A stretch of 8,137 bases of DNA from Alphaproteobacteria bacterium (GCA_030743445.1 JASLSL010000329.1:1-8137); one strand, 5' to 3'. Shown: positions 1 to 5,404, numbered from the stretch's first letter. Translations and numbers: made by a program. The notes: generated by a model from the letters alone, not told the origin.

Positions 1-319
1 GTTCCCCAAGGATTTCGGCGCTGCGGCCTCGCTCTACGGGGTCGCGATCGTGACCCGGCAGGAGAATTCCTCGCACCGCCTGGTCAAGCACATCGAGGCC
101 GAGATGTATTACGGCTTCGCCGAAGTCGACGAGACGGTGCCCGACTACGTGGTCCCGACCCTGCAGCGCGAGTTGGACTAGCACGGCGTCGACCACGTGC
201 TCGAGGTCATTCCCGACACCGCGCACGGGTTCTGCTTCCCGGCGCGCGATGTCTACAACGAGAAGGAGGCCGAGCGCGTCCACGCCCATTTCATCGACAT
301 GTGCCGGCGCAAGCTCTGA
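1..319 (+). pseudogene. Dienelactone hydrolase family protein, 3' part, interrupted by an in-frame amber codon
   Basis: Reading from base 2, the frame gives 59 residues, then TAG at 179-181, then 45 more residues to TGA at 317-319. The 5' end lies outside the window. The translation fits the C-terminal half of the dienelactone hydrolase family (alpha/beta hydrolases with a Cys-Asp-His triad that open lactone or ester bonds, usually in the cytoplasm). VDETVP carries the expected triad Asp, and DTAHGF, after the stop, carries the expected triad His. Homology runs on in the same frame across the TAG, so one substitution (for example from AAG, GAG or CAG) or a sequencing error explains it. If the stop is real, the product lacks the catalytic His and the last strand and helix, and would be inactive. 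Nothing suggests programmed readthrough. The family call is fairly sure; pseudogene versus base-call error is open. Confidence 0.7.
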
Positions 320-320
320 C

Positions 321-334
321 CTGATCCAGATCAA
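321..334. promoter_or_regulatory. FNR/FixK/CRP-family binding site
   Basis: CTGATCCAGATCAA matches the FNR-class consensus TTGAT-N4-ATCAA at nine of ten defined positions, with a perfect TGAT/ATCA inverted core. It starts two bases after the hydrolase stop codon. Its centre (327.5) lies about 41 bp before the start point predicted from the TATGCT element at 356-361, the classic class-II activator position. It probably controls the DUF1847 gene at 401. FNR, Anr, FixK and Dnr proteins share this half-site, so the regulator, and whether the signal is oxygen, nitric oxide or something else, cannot be told from sequence. Confidence 0.6.
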
Positions 335-355
335 TGCCGTGACGGTGTCGGCCCC

Positions 356-361
356 TATGCT
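356..361 (+). promoter_or_regulatory. Possible -10 element of an activator-dependent promoter
   Basis: TATGCT agrees with TATAAT at four of six positions. It would put transcription start near 368, about 33 nt before the proposed start codon at 401. I see no good -35 hexamer at the usual distance, which is normal for a class-II CRP/FNR promoter, where the activator occupies that region. The call rests mainly on its spacing to the palindrome at 321-334. Confidence 0.4.
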
Positions 362-389
362 GCAGCTTGGATTAGTCCGAGCTCGACGC

Positions 390-396
390 AGGAGGG
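390..396 (+). promoter_or_regulatory. Strong ribosome binding site that points to an ATA start
   Basis: AGGAGGG is a near-perfect Shine-Dalgarno. It is followed by CCCC and then ATA at 401-403, in frame with the DUF1847 protein. No ATG, GTG or TTG occurs in this frame between the upstream TGA (317-319) and GTG 548. The site therefore decides the start: either ATA is used, or an ATG has become ATA by mutation or sequencing error. Confidence 0.7.
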
Positions 397-400
397 CCCC

Positions 401-1141
401 ATAGCCGCGCGCAATCCGAAACCCGAACCGAACCCGACGACGACCCAGTACACCGACCCGGGCTGCGCCTATTGCCCGCCGACGGTCCGCGCCTGCCGCG
501 AGGGCGAGTCCGAGGTCCGCGGCCCCGGCTTCTGTCCCTCCAAGGTCGTGCCGGAAGAGATCGATGCCGCCTGGGCGCTCTACGCCGACCCGGAGACGAA
601 GCGCGTCGCCCAGGAATCGACGCGGATCGAGGCCGAGGGCTACTGCCAGTGGACCCGGGTCGAGGAGATCTGCCAGTTCGCCCGGAAGATGGGCTTCAAG
701 AAGATCGGCATCTCGACCTGCATCAGCTTCGTCGACCAGGCCAACACCCTGAGCCAAATCCTCGAGAGCCACGGCTTCGAGGTCGCCTCGGTCGCCTGCA
801 AACACGGCGGCATCGCCAAGGAGGAGATCGGGCTCGAGGATTGCGAGAAAATTCGCCCCGGCGGGCACGAATCGATGTGCAACCCGGTCGGCCAGGCGGA
901 ATTACTGAACCAGGCCGGCTGCGAGCTCAACGTCGTGCTCGGCCTCTGCGTCGGCCACGACAGCCTGTTCTTCCGGCACTCGGAGGGATTGGCGACGACC
1001 CTGGTCGCCAAGGATCGGGTGCTGGCGCACAACCCGGTCGGCGCGCTCAATCTGGCCGAGACCTATTACAGCAAGGTGTGGGGACCGGAGCGGCCGGAGA
1101 AGCCGCCGAATCTGCCGAAGCAGGGCCGGCGGAAGGGCTGA
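401..1141 (+). CDS. DUF1847 family cysteine-rich protein, apparent ATA start
   Basis: The product is about 246 residues if translation begins at ATA 401. Residues 22-45 hold a cysteine cluster, CAYC then RAC then FCPSK (Cys22, 25, 32, 45), typical of the N-terminus of DUF1847 proteins, likely a metal site. The rest contains eight further cysteines (about 82, 91, 107, 133, 148, 160, 174, 183), including ISTC, GHESMC and LGLCVGHD, which alternate with predicted alpha/beta segments. It has no signal peptide or membrane segment, so it is probably cytoplasmic. The family has no established function; metal or Fe-S binding or redox chemistry is an inference from the cysteines. The next canonical start, GTG 548, would remove the first cysteine cluster and has no good Shine-Dalgarno. 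The gene appears to stand alone behind an FNR-type promoter, which suits an oxygen- or redox-responsive role. Repeat copy 1 begins 5 bp after its stop. Confidence 0.8.
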   Translation: MAARNPKPEPNPTTTQYTDPGCAYCPPTVRACREGESEVRGPGFCPSKVVPEEIDAAWALYADPETKRVAQESTRIEAEGYCQWTRVEEICQFARKMGFKKIGISTCISFVDQANTLSQILESHGFEVASVACKHGGIAKEEIGLEDCEKIRPGGHESMCNPVGQAELLNQAGCELNVVLGLCVGHDSLFFRHSEGLATTLVAKDRVLAHNPVGALNLAETYYSKVWGPERPEKPPNLPKQGRRKG

Positions 1142-1146
1142 CGCCC

Positions 1147-1291
1147 CCCTCACCCTCCCAATCTCACTACGTTCGATCGGGCCCCTCCCTCTCCCATTGG
1201 CATGGGAGAGGGGCTTTGACATCGAGTTCGGAACGGATAACCCTCTCCCGCATGCGGGAGAGGGTGGCGAGCGAATGCGAGCGGGTGAGGG
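1147..1291 (+). repeat. Interspersed palindromic repeat, copy 1 (diverged)
   Basis: It begins with CCCTCACCCTCCC and ends in a degraded arm, GGGTGAGGG. It contains two strong hairpins. Hairpin B is CCCTCTCCCAT (1187-1197), loop TGGC, then ATGGGAGAGGG (1202-1212). Hairpin C is a perfect 24-bp palindrome at 1241-1264 with an AT centre. It lies between the stops of two converging genes, so it may also act as a bidirectional transcript end, although no T-tract follows the stems. It is related to the copies at 3049 and 5003 and has the same orientation, but its linker and right arm have diverged. Confidence 0.85.
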
Positions 1292-1300
1292 CCCGAAGGG

Positions 1301-2137
1301 TCAGGCCGGGGCTTCGCCCTCGATCGTCACCCGGTGCATCAGCCGCCGATGGCCGTGGTAGTCGTTCATCGCGTAGTGCTGGGCGCAGCGGTTGTCCCAG
1401 ACCGCGACATCGCCGACCTCCCATTTGAAGCGGCAGGTGAATTCGGGCCGGATCGCGTGCTCGAACAGGTAGTTCAGGATCGGCGCGCTCTCTTCCTCGG
1501 TCATGCCTTCGAAATTCGCCGTGTGGCCGATATTGACGTAGATCGCCTTTTTGCCGGTAGCCGGATGGATACGGATCGCCGGATGCACCGCCTCGTAGTA
1601 GTCCGCCGCGTCTTCCTTGCCGTGGTCCTCGATCCGGGCCTCGCGGGTGATCGCGGCCGGACCCTTGCGCGAGCTGTTGACCGCCTTCAGCCCGTCGAGC
1701 ACGTCCTTCATGCCCCCCGAGAGCCGCTCGTAGGCGAGGTACATGTTCGACCACAGCGTATCGCCGCCGACCGGCGGCAGCTCCTTGGCGTAGAGCACCG
1801 AGCCCATCGGCGGTTTCTCCAGATAGGCGGTGTCGGAATGCCAGACGCCGCCGAAGTTCAAGGATTCGCCCGCTTCCTTCAGCACCGGGACGATCTCGGG
1901 ATGGTCCCGCAACCCCTCGACGAAGGGGTAGTAGCCGATCGGCCCGAAGCGCGCGGCGAAGGCGACCTGCTCGTCCTCGGTGATGTCCTGATCGTGGAAG
2001 AACAGCACCAGGTTCTCATAGAGCGCTTGCTCGATCTCGGCGAAGGTCTCGTTGTCGAGCTCGCCGAGATCGACGCCACCGACCTCGGCGCCGACGGCGC
2101 CGCCATAGGGCGTCACTTCGATCTTGCTATAGGCCAT
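1301..2137 (-). CDS. TauD/TfdA family Fe(II)/2-oxoglutarate-dependent dioxygenase
   Basis: A full-length 278-residue member of the TauD/TfdA family (about 280-300 residues). These cytoplasmic enzymes use Fe(II), O2 and 2-oxoglutarate to hydroxylate substrates such as taurine, aryloxyacetates or other small acids, often causing C-S or C-O cleavage. Fe ligands are visible as WHSD (His100, Asp102) and QHYAMNDY (His254). Arg265 and Arg269 in RRLMHR fall where TauD binds 2-oxoglutarate, and the spacing from His254 matches TauD exactly. WDNR and GGDTLWSNM are other family signatures. The start ATG has a good Shine-Dalgarno, GGAGGAG at 2148-2142, and a perfect TATAAT upstream. It is transcribed away from the crotonase gene and converges on the DUF1847 gene. 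No sulfonate transporter or monooxygenase is nearby, so the substrate is unknown and TauD itself should not be assumed. Confidence 0.93.
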   Translation of the reverse strand: MAYSKIEVTPYGGAVGAEVGGVDLGELDNETFAEIEQALYENLVLFFHDQDITEDEQVAFAARFGPIGYYPFVEGLRDHPEIVPVLKEAGESLNFGGVWHSDTAYLEKPPMGSVLYAKELPPVGGDTLWSNMYLAYERLSGGMKDVLDGLKAVNSSRKGPAAITREARIEDHGKEDAADYYEAVHPAIRIHPATGKKAIYVNIGHTANFEGMTEEESAPILNYLFEHAIRPEFTCRFKWEVGDVAVWDNRCAQHYAMNDYHGHRRLMHRVTIEGEAPA

Positions 2138-2157
2138 GCCTCTCCTCCAAGGCGCGT

Positions 2158-2163
2158 ATTATA
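2158..2163 (-). promoter_or_regulatory. Perfect -10 hexamer for the dioxygenase gene
   Basis: The minus strand reads TATAAT here. Transcription would start near 2151, leaving a leader of about 14 nt that is mostly the Shine-Dalgarno (2148-2142) before ATG 2137. I see no clear -35 hexamer at 16-18 bp; that space is taken by an inverted repeat (2168-2183), so the promoter may depend on a regulator. A perfect TATAAT is notable in such GC-rich DNA, but one hexamer is limited evidence. Confidence 0.45.
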
Positions 2164-2167
2164 ACCA

Positions 2168-2183
2168 GGCGTCAGGCGACGCC
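2168..2183. promoter_or_regulatory. Inverted repeat, possible operator between divergent genes
   Basis: GGCGTC-AGGC-GACGCC is a perfect 6-bp inverted repeat with a 4-bp spacer. It lies just upstream of the TATAAT for the dioxygenase gene, centred near -24 on that promoter, where a bound protein would block RNA polymerase. It could also affect the crotonase gene at 2251. No regulator gene lies within the window, and GC-rich DNA gives short palindromes by chance, so the confidence is low. Confidence 0.3.
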
Positions 2184-2250
2184 GCCATGTTGCGTATTGT
2201 CGCGCTCGGGCGCTACGTTGCGGGAGCAAACGAACCAGGGAACATACACC

Positions 2251-3042
2251 ATGACCGAGGAACTGCTCGAGGTCGTCGAGGACGGCGTCGCGACGATCAC
2301 CATGAACCGGCCGGACGCCCTGAACGCGGTGACCCGCGACATGCTGGGCGACATGCACGAGAAGGTCGAGCGGCTCGCCGCCGACGGCGCGGTCGGCGCG
2401 ATCGTGCTGATCGGGGCGGGCCGCGGCTTCTGCGCCGGCGGCGACGTCAAAGCGATGGCGGCGGGCCGCGACCGCGAGATGAGCGTCGAGGAACGGATGC
2501 ACAACCTGCGCAGCCGGATGGAGGTCTCGCAGGCGCTGCACGAAGTGCCGGTGCCGACGATCGCCGCGATCCGCGGTCCGGCGGCCGGCGCCGGGCTGTC
2601 GCTGGCGCTGGCCTGCGACTTGCGGGTCGCGAGCGAGACCGCGCGTTTGATCACCGCCTTCCGCAACGTGGCGCTGTCGGGTGATTTCGGCGGCAGCTGG
2701 TTCCTGACCAAGCTGGTCGGCCCGGCCAAGGCGCGCGAGCTCTACTTCACCGCCGACCGGGTCGAGGCCGAGGAGGCCTTGAGCTTGGGTCTCGTGAACA
2801 AGGTGGTGCCCGACGACGAGCTCGAATCGGCGGCGATGGAGCTCGCCAAGCGCCTCGCCGACGGCCCGCGCGTGGCGCTCTCGTACATGAAGAAGAACCT
2901 GAACGCGGCGCTGACCCAGCCCTTGGCCCAGGTGCTCGACATGGAGGCGGTCGGCCATTCGCGCTGCAGCTGGACCGAGGACCACAAGGAAGCCGCCGCC
3001 GCCTTCGTCGAGAAGCGCCAACCGGTGTTCCAGGGGCGGTGA
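2251..3042 (+). CDS. Enoyl-CoA hydratase/isomerase (crotonase) family protein, PaaG-like
   Basis: A 263-residue crotonase-fold protein of normal family length, acting on acyl-CoA thioesters in the cytoplasm. The oxyanion-hole segments are GRGFCAGGDV (58-66) and GPAAGAGLSLALACDL (109-124). The two glutamates that hydrate enoyl-CoA in classical hydratases (rat Glu144 and Glu164) align with Ser117 and Phe137. Asp145 in SGDFGGSW sits where PaaG-type isomerases carry their catalytic Asp, and the C-terminal YMKKNLNAA and FVEKRQPVFQGR segments also resemble PaaG. An isomerase, or another crotonase reaction, is therefore more likely than hydration. ATG 2251 is chosen because family homology begins at MTEELLEVVEDG; its Shine-Dalgarno is weak (CAGGGA near 2236-2241). 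An in-frame TTG at 2197 would add 18 unconserved residues. Repeat copy 2 follows the stop, separating it from the VOC gene. Confidence 0.9.
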   Translation: MTEELLEVVEDGVATITMNRPDALNAVTRDMLGDMHEKVERLAADGAVGAIVLIGAGRGFCAGGDVKAMAAGRDREMSVEERMHNLRSRMEVSQALHEVPVPTIAAIRGPAAGAGLSLALACDLRVASETARLITAFRNVALSGDFGGSWFLTKLVGPAKARELYFTADRVEAEEALSLGLVNKVVPDDELESAAMELAKRLADGPRVALSYMKKNLNAALTQPLAQVLDMEAVGHSRCSWTEDHKEAAAAFVEKRQPVFQGR

Positions 3043-3048
3043 GGAAAA

Positions 3049-3197
3049 CCCTCACCCTCCCCACTGCTCTTCGAGCAGCGGGTCCCCTCCCTCTCCCGTT
3101 TTCACGGGAGAGGGGTTATAGGGCATCCACCAAATACCCTCTCCCGCTTGCGGGAGAGGGAGGGCCCCGCCGCGAGGCGGTGGGAGGGTGAGGGGCC
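3049..3197 (+). repeat. Interspersed palindromic repeat, copy 2
   Basis: The outer arms are CCCTCACCCTCCC at 3049 and GGGAGGGTGAGGG ending at 3194, so the whole element is a long imperfect palindrome. It contains a small hairpin CTGCTC-TTC-GAGCAG (3064-3078), hairpin B CCCTCTCCCGT/ACGGGAGAGGG (3089-3099 with 3104-3114), a linker containing CACCAAATA, and hairpin C (3137-3160). Positions 3128-3197 match 5069-5138 of copy 3 with one difference (G3176 against A5117). It lies between two genes on the same strand and may modulate read-through or RNA stability. Confidence 0.9.
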
Positions 3198-3225
3198 TGA
3201 TGAAACCACTCGAAGGCTTCGACTG

Positions 3226-3987
3226 ATGCTCCGCTTGCGTCAAATCTGCCTCGTCGCCGACGCCCTCGGCCCGGCGGTCGAGGATTTGAAAGCCATGTTC
3301 GGGCTCGAAACCTGCTTCCACGACCCGAACGTCGCGAAGTACGGGCTCGAGAACGCGCTGCTGCCGATCGGACCCAACTTCATGGAGGTGGTGGCGCCGG
3401 TCGAGGACGGCACCACGGCCGGGCGCTATCTCGCGCGCCGTGGCGGCCCTGGCGGCTACATGGTGATCCTGCAATGCGACGACGCGGCGGCGCACGAACG
3501 GCGTATGAAGGCGCTCGGCGTGCGGGTGATCAACCGGCTCGACTACGGCGACTATCTCGGCCTGCAGCTACACCCGAAGGACACCGGCGGCGCGATACTC
3601 GAGACCAGCACCGGCACCGGCGACCAGGGACCGGAGGGCCCGTGGCACCCGGCGGGCGGCGACTGGCGGGACGCGGTTCGCACCGACGTGGTGGGCGCAA
3701 TGACCGGGGCCGAACTGCAATCGGACGATCCGGCCGCACTGGCGGCGCGCTGGGGCGAGATTTTGGACGTCGAGGTCGGCAGCGACGGCGACGGCAACCC
3801 GGCGCTCGCCTTGGAGAATGCCACGCTGCGTTTCGTCCCTGTCGCGGACGGGCGCGGCGAGGGCTTGGGCGGGGTCGACCTCGGGGTCGCCGACCGGGCG
3901 CATGTGATCGCGACGGCGCAAGCCCGCGGCTGCCCGGTAAACGGCCATGCGGTCACGGTCTGCGGCACCAGGTTCTATCTCCGATGA
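3226..3987 (+). CDS. VOC (glyoxalase-fold) family protein
   Basis: A 253-residue protein. The first half looks like paired beta-alpha-beta-beta-beta modules of the vicinal-oxygen-chelate superfamily (glyoxalase I, methylmalonyl-CoA epimerase, ring-cleaving dioxygenases). Module 1 runs from LRQICLVADALGPAVEDL to NFMEVVAP (about 3-58); module 2 from GGYMVILQCDD to GGAILETS (about 77-128). Likely metal ligands are Gln6, Glu54 and Glu126; the usual His or Gln opening module 2 is unclear (Gln83 is nearby). Residues 159-253 look like a further half-module with weaker similarity. The reaction cannot be named. ATG 3226 is chosen because VOC homology starts there and GAAGG (3212-3216) is suitably spaced. 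The frame stays open upstream to 3148, but that stretch is translated repeat copy 2. Its TGA overlaps the next gene's ATG, so the two are translationally coupled. Confidence 0.82.
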   Translation: MLRLRQICLVADALGPAVEDLKAMFGLETCFHDPNVAKYGLENALLPIGPNFMEVVAPVEDGTTAGRYLARRGGPGGYMVILQCDDAAAHERRMKALGVRVINRLDYGDYLGLQLHPKDTGGAILETSTGTGDQGPEGPWHPAGGDWRDAVRTDVVGAMTGAELQSDDPAALAARWGEILDVEVGSDGDGNPALALENATLRFVPVADGRGEGLGGVDLGVADRAHVIATAQARGCPVNGHAVTVCGTRFYLR

Positions 3988-4985
3988 GCGAAAAACGCCT
4001 GACCACGGTGCGTCTGCAGGAGATGGTGCAGGGCTATTGGAAGGCGGCGGCGTTGATGTCGGCGGTCGAGCTGGGGTTGTTCACGGCGATCTCCAAGGGT
4101 GCGGGCACGAATGCCGAGATCGCGGCGGCGATCCATATCACCGAGCCCAACGCCGAACGCATCGTCACCGCCGCCGTAGCGATGGAGCTGGTCGAGGTCG
4201 AGGGTGGGCGCTACCGCAACGCGCCCGACGTCGAGCGGTTTCTCGTGGAGGGCAGTCCGCGCTATGCCGGCCCCTGGATCCTTTTCACCAAGCCGCGCTG
4301 GGACAAGTGGGGCCACCTGACCGAGCACCTTCGGGCCAAGCATATGGACGTGCTCGGCCAGTATATGGAGCTCTCGGTCGAGGACTACCGCACGTACCAC
4401 GCGGCGACGTACTCGGTCGGCCGGGGTGCGGCGCGGTTGTTCGTCCGCCAGGTCGACCTCTCGGGCCGCGGCCGGATGATGGACCTCGGCGGCGGCTCCG
4501 GCGCCTATTGCATCGCCGCGGTGAAGGCGAATCCGGGGCTCCGCGCCGTGGTGCTCGACCTGCCGCCGGTGGTCGTGGTCGCCGGCGAGTTCATCGCGGA
4601 GAACGGGGTCTCGGACCGGGTCGAGGCGGTGGCCTGCGACTTTACGAGCGACCCGTTCCCCGACGATTGCGACGTTGCGGTGATGGCGAGCAACCTGCCG
4701 GCCTACAGCCGCGAGATCATCGCCCAGGTGATCCAGAAGGCGTTCGATGCGCTGCTGCCCGGCGGCGAGATGCACCTGGTCGGCGAGATGCTCCGCAACG
4801 ACCGCACCGGCCCGCTCGGCCCGGCGCTCTGGGGATTGTCCGAGGCGGTCAACCGGTCGACCGGCGTCGCCCACACCGAGGCCGAATGCATCGGCTACCT
4901 CGAGGCCGCCGGCTTCAGCCAAGTCGCGGTGCACGAATTCGTCAAGGGCACGCTTTCACGGGTTACCGGGACCAAGCCCGCCTGA
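3984..4985 (+). CDS. SAM-dependent methyltransferase with N-terminal dimerisation/winged-helix domain (O-methyltransferase family 2-like)
   Basis: A 333-residue protein built like the acetylserotonin/caffeate-type O-methyltransferases. Residues 1-90 form a helical winged-helix dimerisation region (MSAVELGLFTAI, then TNAEIAAAIHI, then RYRNAPDVERFLVEG). The Rossmann methyltransferase domain follows. SAM motif I is MMDLGGGSGAY (165-175), VVLDLPPVV (189-197) follows, ACDF (217-220) is the next acidic SAM site, and LLPGGEMHLVGEM (257-269) is the post-motif strand. In plant-type enzymes the catalytic base is His in an LHDW-like stretch; here the aligned stretch is SNLPAYS (236-242), with Pro in place of His, so the methyl acceptor chemistry may differ. 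The ATG overlaps the upstream TGA as ATGA, so it is coupled to the VOC gene and probably works on the same or a related substrate. The substrate is unknown. Confidence 0.88.
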   Translation: MSEKRLTTVRLQEMVQGYWKAAALMSAVELGLFTAISKGAGTNAEIAAAIHITEPNAERIVTAAVAMELVEVEGGRYRNAPDVERFLVEGSPRYAGPWILFTKPRWDKWGHLTEHLRAKHMDVLGQYMELSVEDYRTYHAATYSVGRGAARLFVRQVDLSGRGRMMDLGGGSGAYCIAAVKANPGLRAVVLDLPPVVVVAGEFIAENGVSDRVEAVACDFTSDPFPDDCDVAVMASNLPAYSREIIAQVIQKAFDALLPGGEMHLVGEMLRNDRTGPLGPALWGLSEAVNRSTGVAHTEAECIGYLEAAGFSQVAVHEFVKGTLSRVTGTKPA

Positions 4986-4986
4986 C

Positions 4987-5001
4987 GGCCGCCTCGCGGC
5001 C
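4987..5001 (+). terminator. GC-rich hairpin directly after the methyltransferase stop
   Basis: GGCCGC-CTC-GCGGCC forms a perfect 6-bp stem with a 3-nt loop, one base after the TGA. There is no T-tract, so it is a weak candidate for an intrinsic terminator on its own. Together with the hairpins of the adjoining repeat copy 3, it could end or protect the VOC-methyltransferase transcript. Confidence 0.3.
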
Positions 5002-5002
5002 A

Positions 5003-5138
5003 CCCTCACCCTCCCGCTTCGCGGGCCCCTCCCTCTCCCATTGCATGGGAGAGGGGTTTAAGCGCATGCACCAAATACCCTCTCCCGCTTGCGGGAGAGG
5101 GAGGGCCCCGCCGCGAAGCGGTGGGAGGGTGAGGGGCC
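5003..5138 (+). repeat. Interspersed palindromic repeat, copy 3
   Basis: It has the same outer arms as copy 2 (CCCTCACCCTCCC at 5003, GGGAGGGTGAGGG ending at 5135). The small hairpin is CCCGC-TTC-GCGGG (5013-5025), hairpin B is CCCTCTCCCAT/ATGGGAGAGGG (5031-5041 with 5045-5055), and hairpin C is at 5078-5101. Positions 5069-5138 match copy 2 at 69 of 70 bases. The stem bases differ from copy 2 in the small hairpin and hairpin B, yet pairing is kept. It lies between the methyltransferase stop and the 3' end of a small convergent ORF. Confidence 0.9.
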
Positions 5139-5155
5139 TTGTTTGAAAAGCCGCG

Positions 5156-5404
5156 CTAATCCTCGACCCGGGTGACGCCATGATGGTCGAACATTCGCTC
5201 GACAAGCATGTGGGAAAATTCTATTGCCTGCGCGTCCTCCACGCCAAAAATTCGATAACCGGATTCTCTAAATTCTGGAATCTCGATCACGCAGAACGTG
5301 CCTTCCTCCGTCGTCGTTGGTGGATGAATACGCGCGACGATTTCGGTTTGCGAGCCGTCCGACTCTGTCTTGATCCCGCGAAGCTCGATGATTTCCGTAT
5401 CCAT
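5156..5404 (-). CDS. Small hypothetical protein (82 aa)
   Basis: It reads as an 82-residue acidic protein beginning MDTEIIELRGIKTESDGS. It has the pattern of a small alpha/beta domain: strands at about 3-10, 20-27, 36-42 and 49-54, then a helix DAQAIEFSHMLVERMF (57-72). The YRIFGVEDAQAI stretch resembles small DUF6968-like proteins, but this is only an impression. No signal peptide or membrane segment is seen. Base composition is clearly lower in GC than the flanking genes and A/T-ending codons are more common, consistent with a later arrival or relaxed codon selection. The start is uncertain: ATG 5404 has no clear Shine-Dalgarno, and the frame stays open to a TTG at 5512, adding 36 unconvincing residues. 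It faces repeat copy 3 and is divergent from the thiolase gene. I do not recognise a function. Confidence 0.6.
   Translation of the reverse strand: MDTEIIELRGIKTESDGSQTEIVARIHPPTTTEEGTFCVIEIPEFRESGYRIFGVEDAQAIEFSHMLVERMFDHHGVTRVED

Noticed and set aside
548..1141. GTG 548 as start of the DUF1847 gene
   Set aside because: It discards 49 in-frame codons containing the conserved Cys cluster and has no good Shine-Dalgarno, whereas AGGAGGG sits before ATA 401.
1187..1264. Repeat hairpins as standard intrinsic terminators
   Set aside because: The stems are strong but no T-tract follows on either strand, so only an indirect effect on transcripts is suggested.
2197..2250. TTG start extending the crotonase by 18 residues
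   Set aside because: The extra residues resemble nothing in the family, and homology begins at ATG 2251.
3049..3197. Repeat as a transposon with its own enzyme
   Set aside because: It is about 150 bp, has no coding capacity, no transposase is nearby, and I could not identify a convincing target-site duplication.
3474..3983. Long N-terminal extension of the methyltransferase frame
   Set aside because: It is the shifted frame of the VOC gene, Arg/Gly-rich and without family similarity; the ATGA overlap at 3984 is the natural start.
1147..5138. CRISPR-like array from repeated GGGAGAGGG blocks
   Set aside because: The units are far apart, palindromic and irregular, with genes between them and no cas genes.
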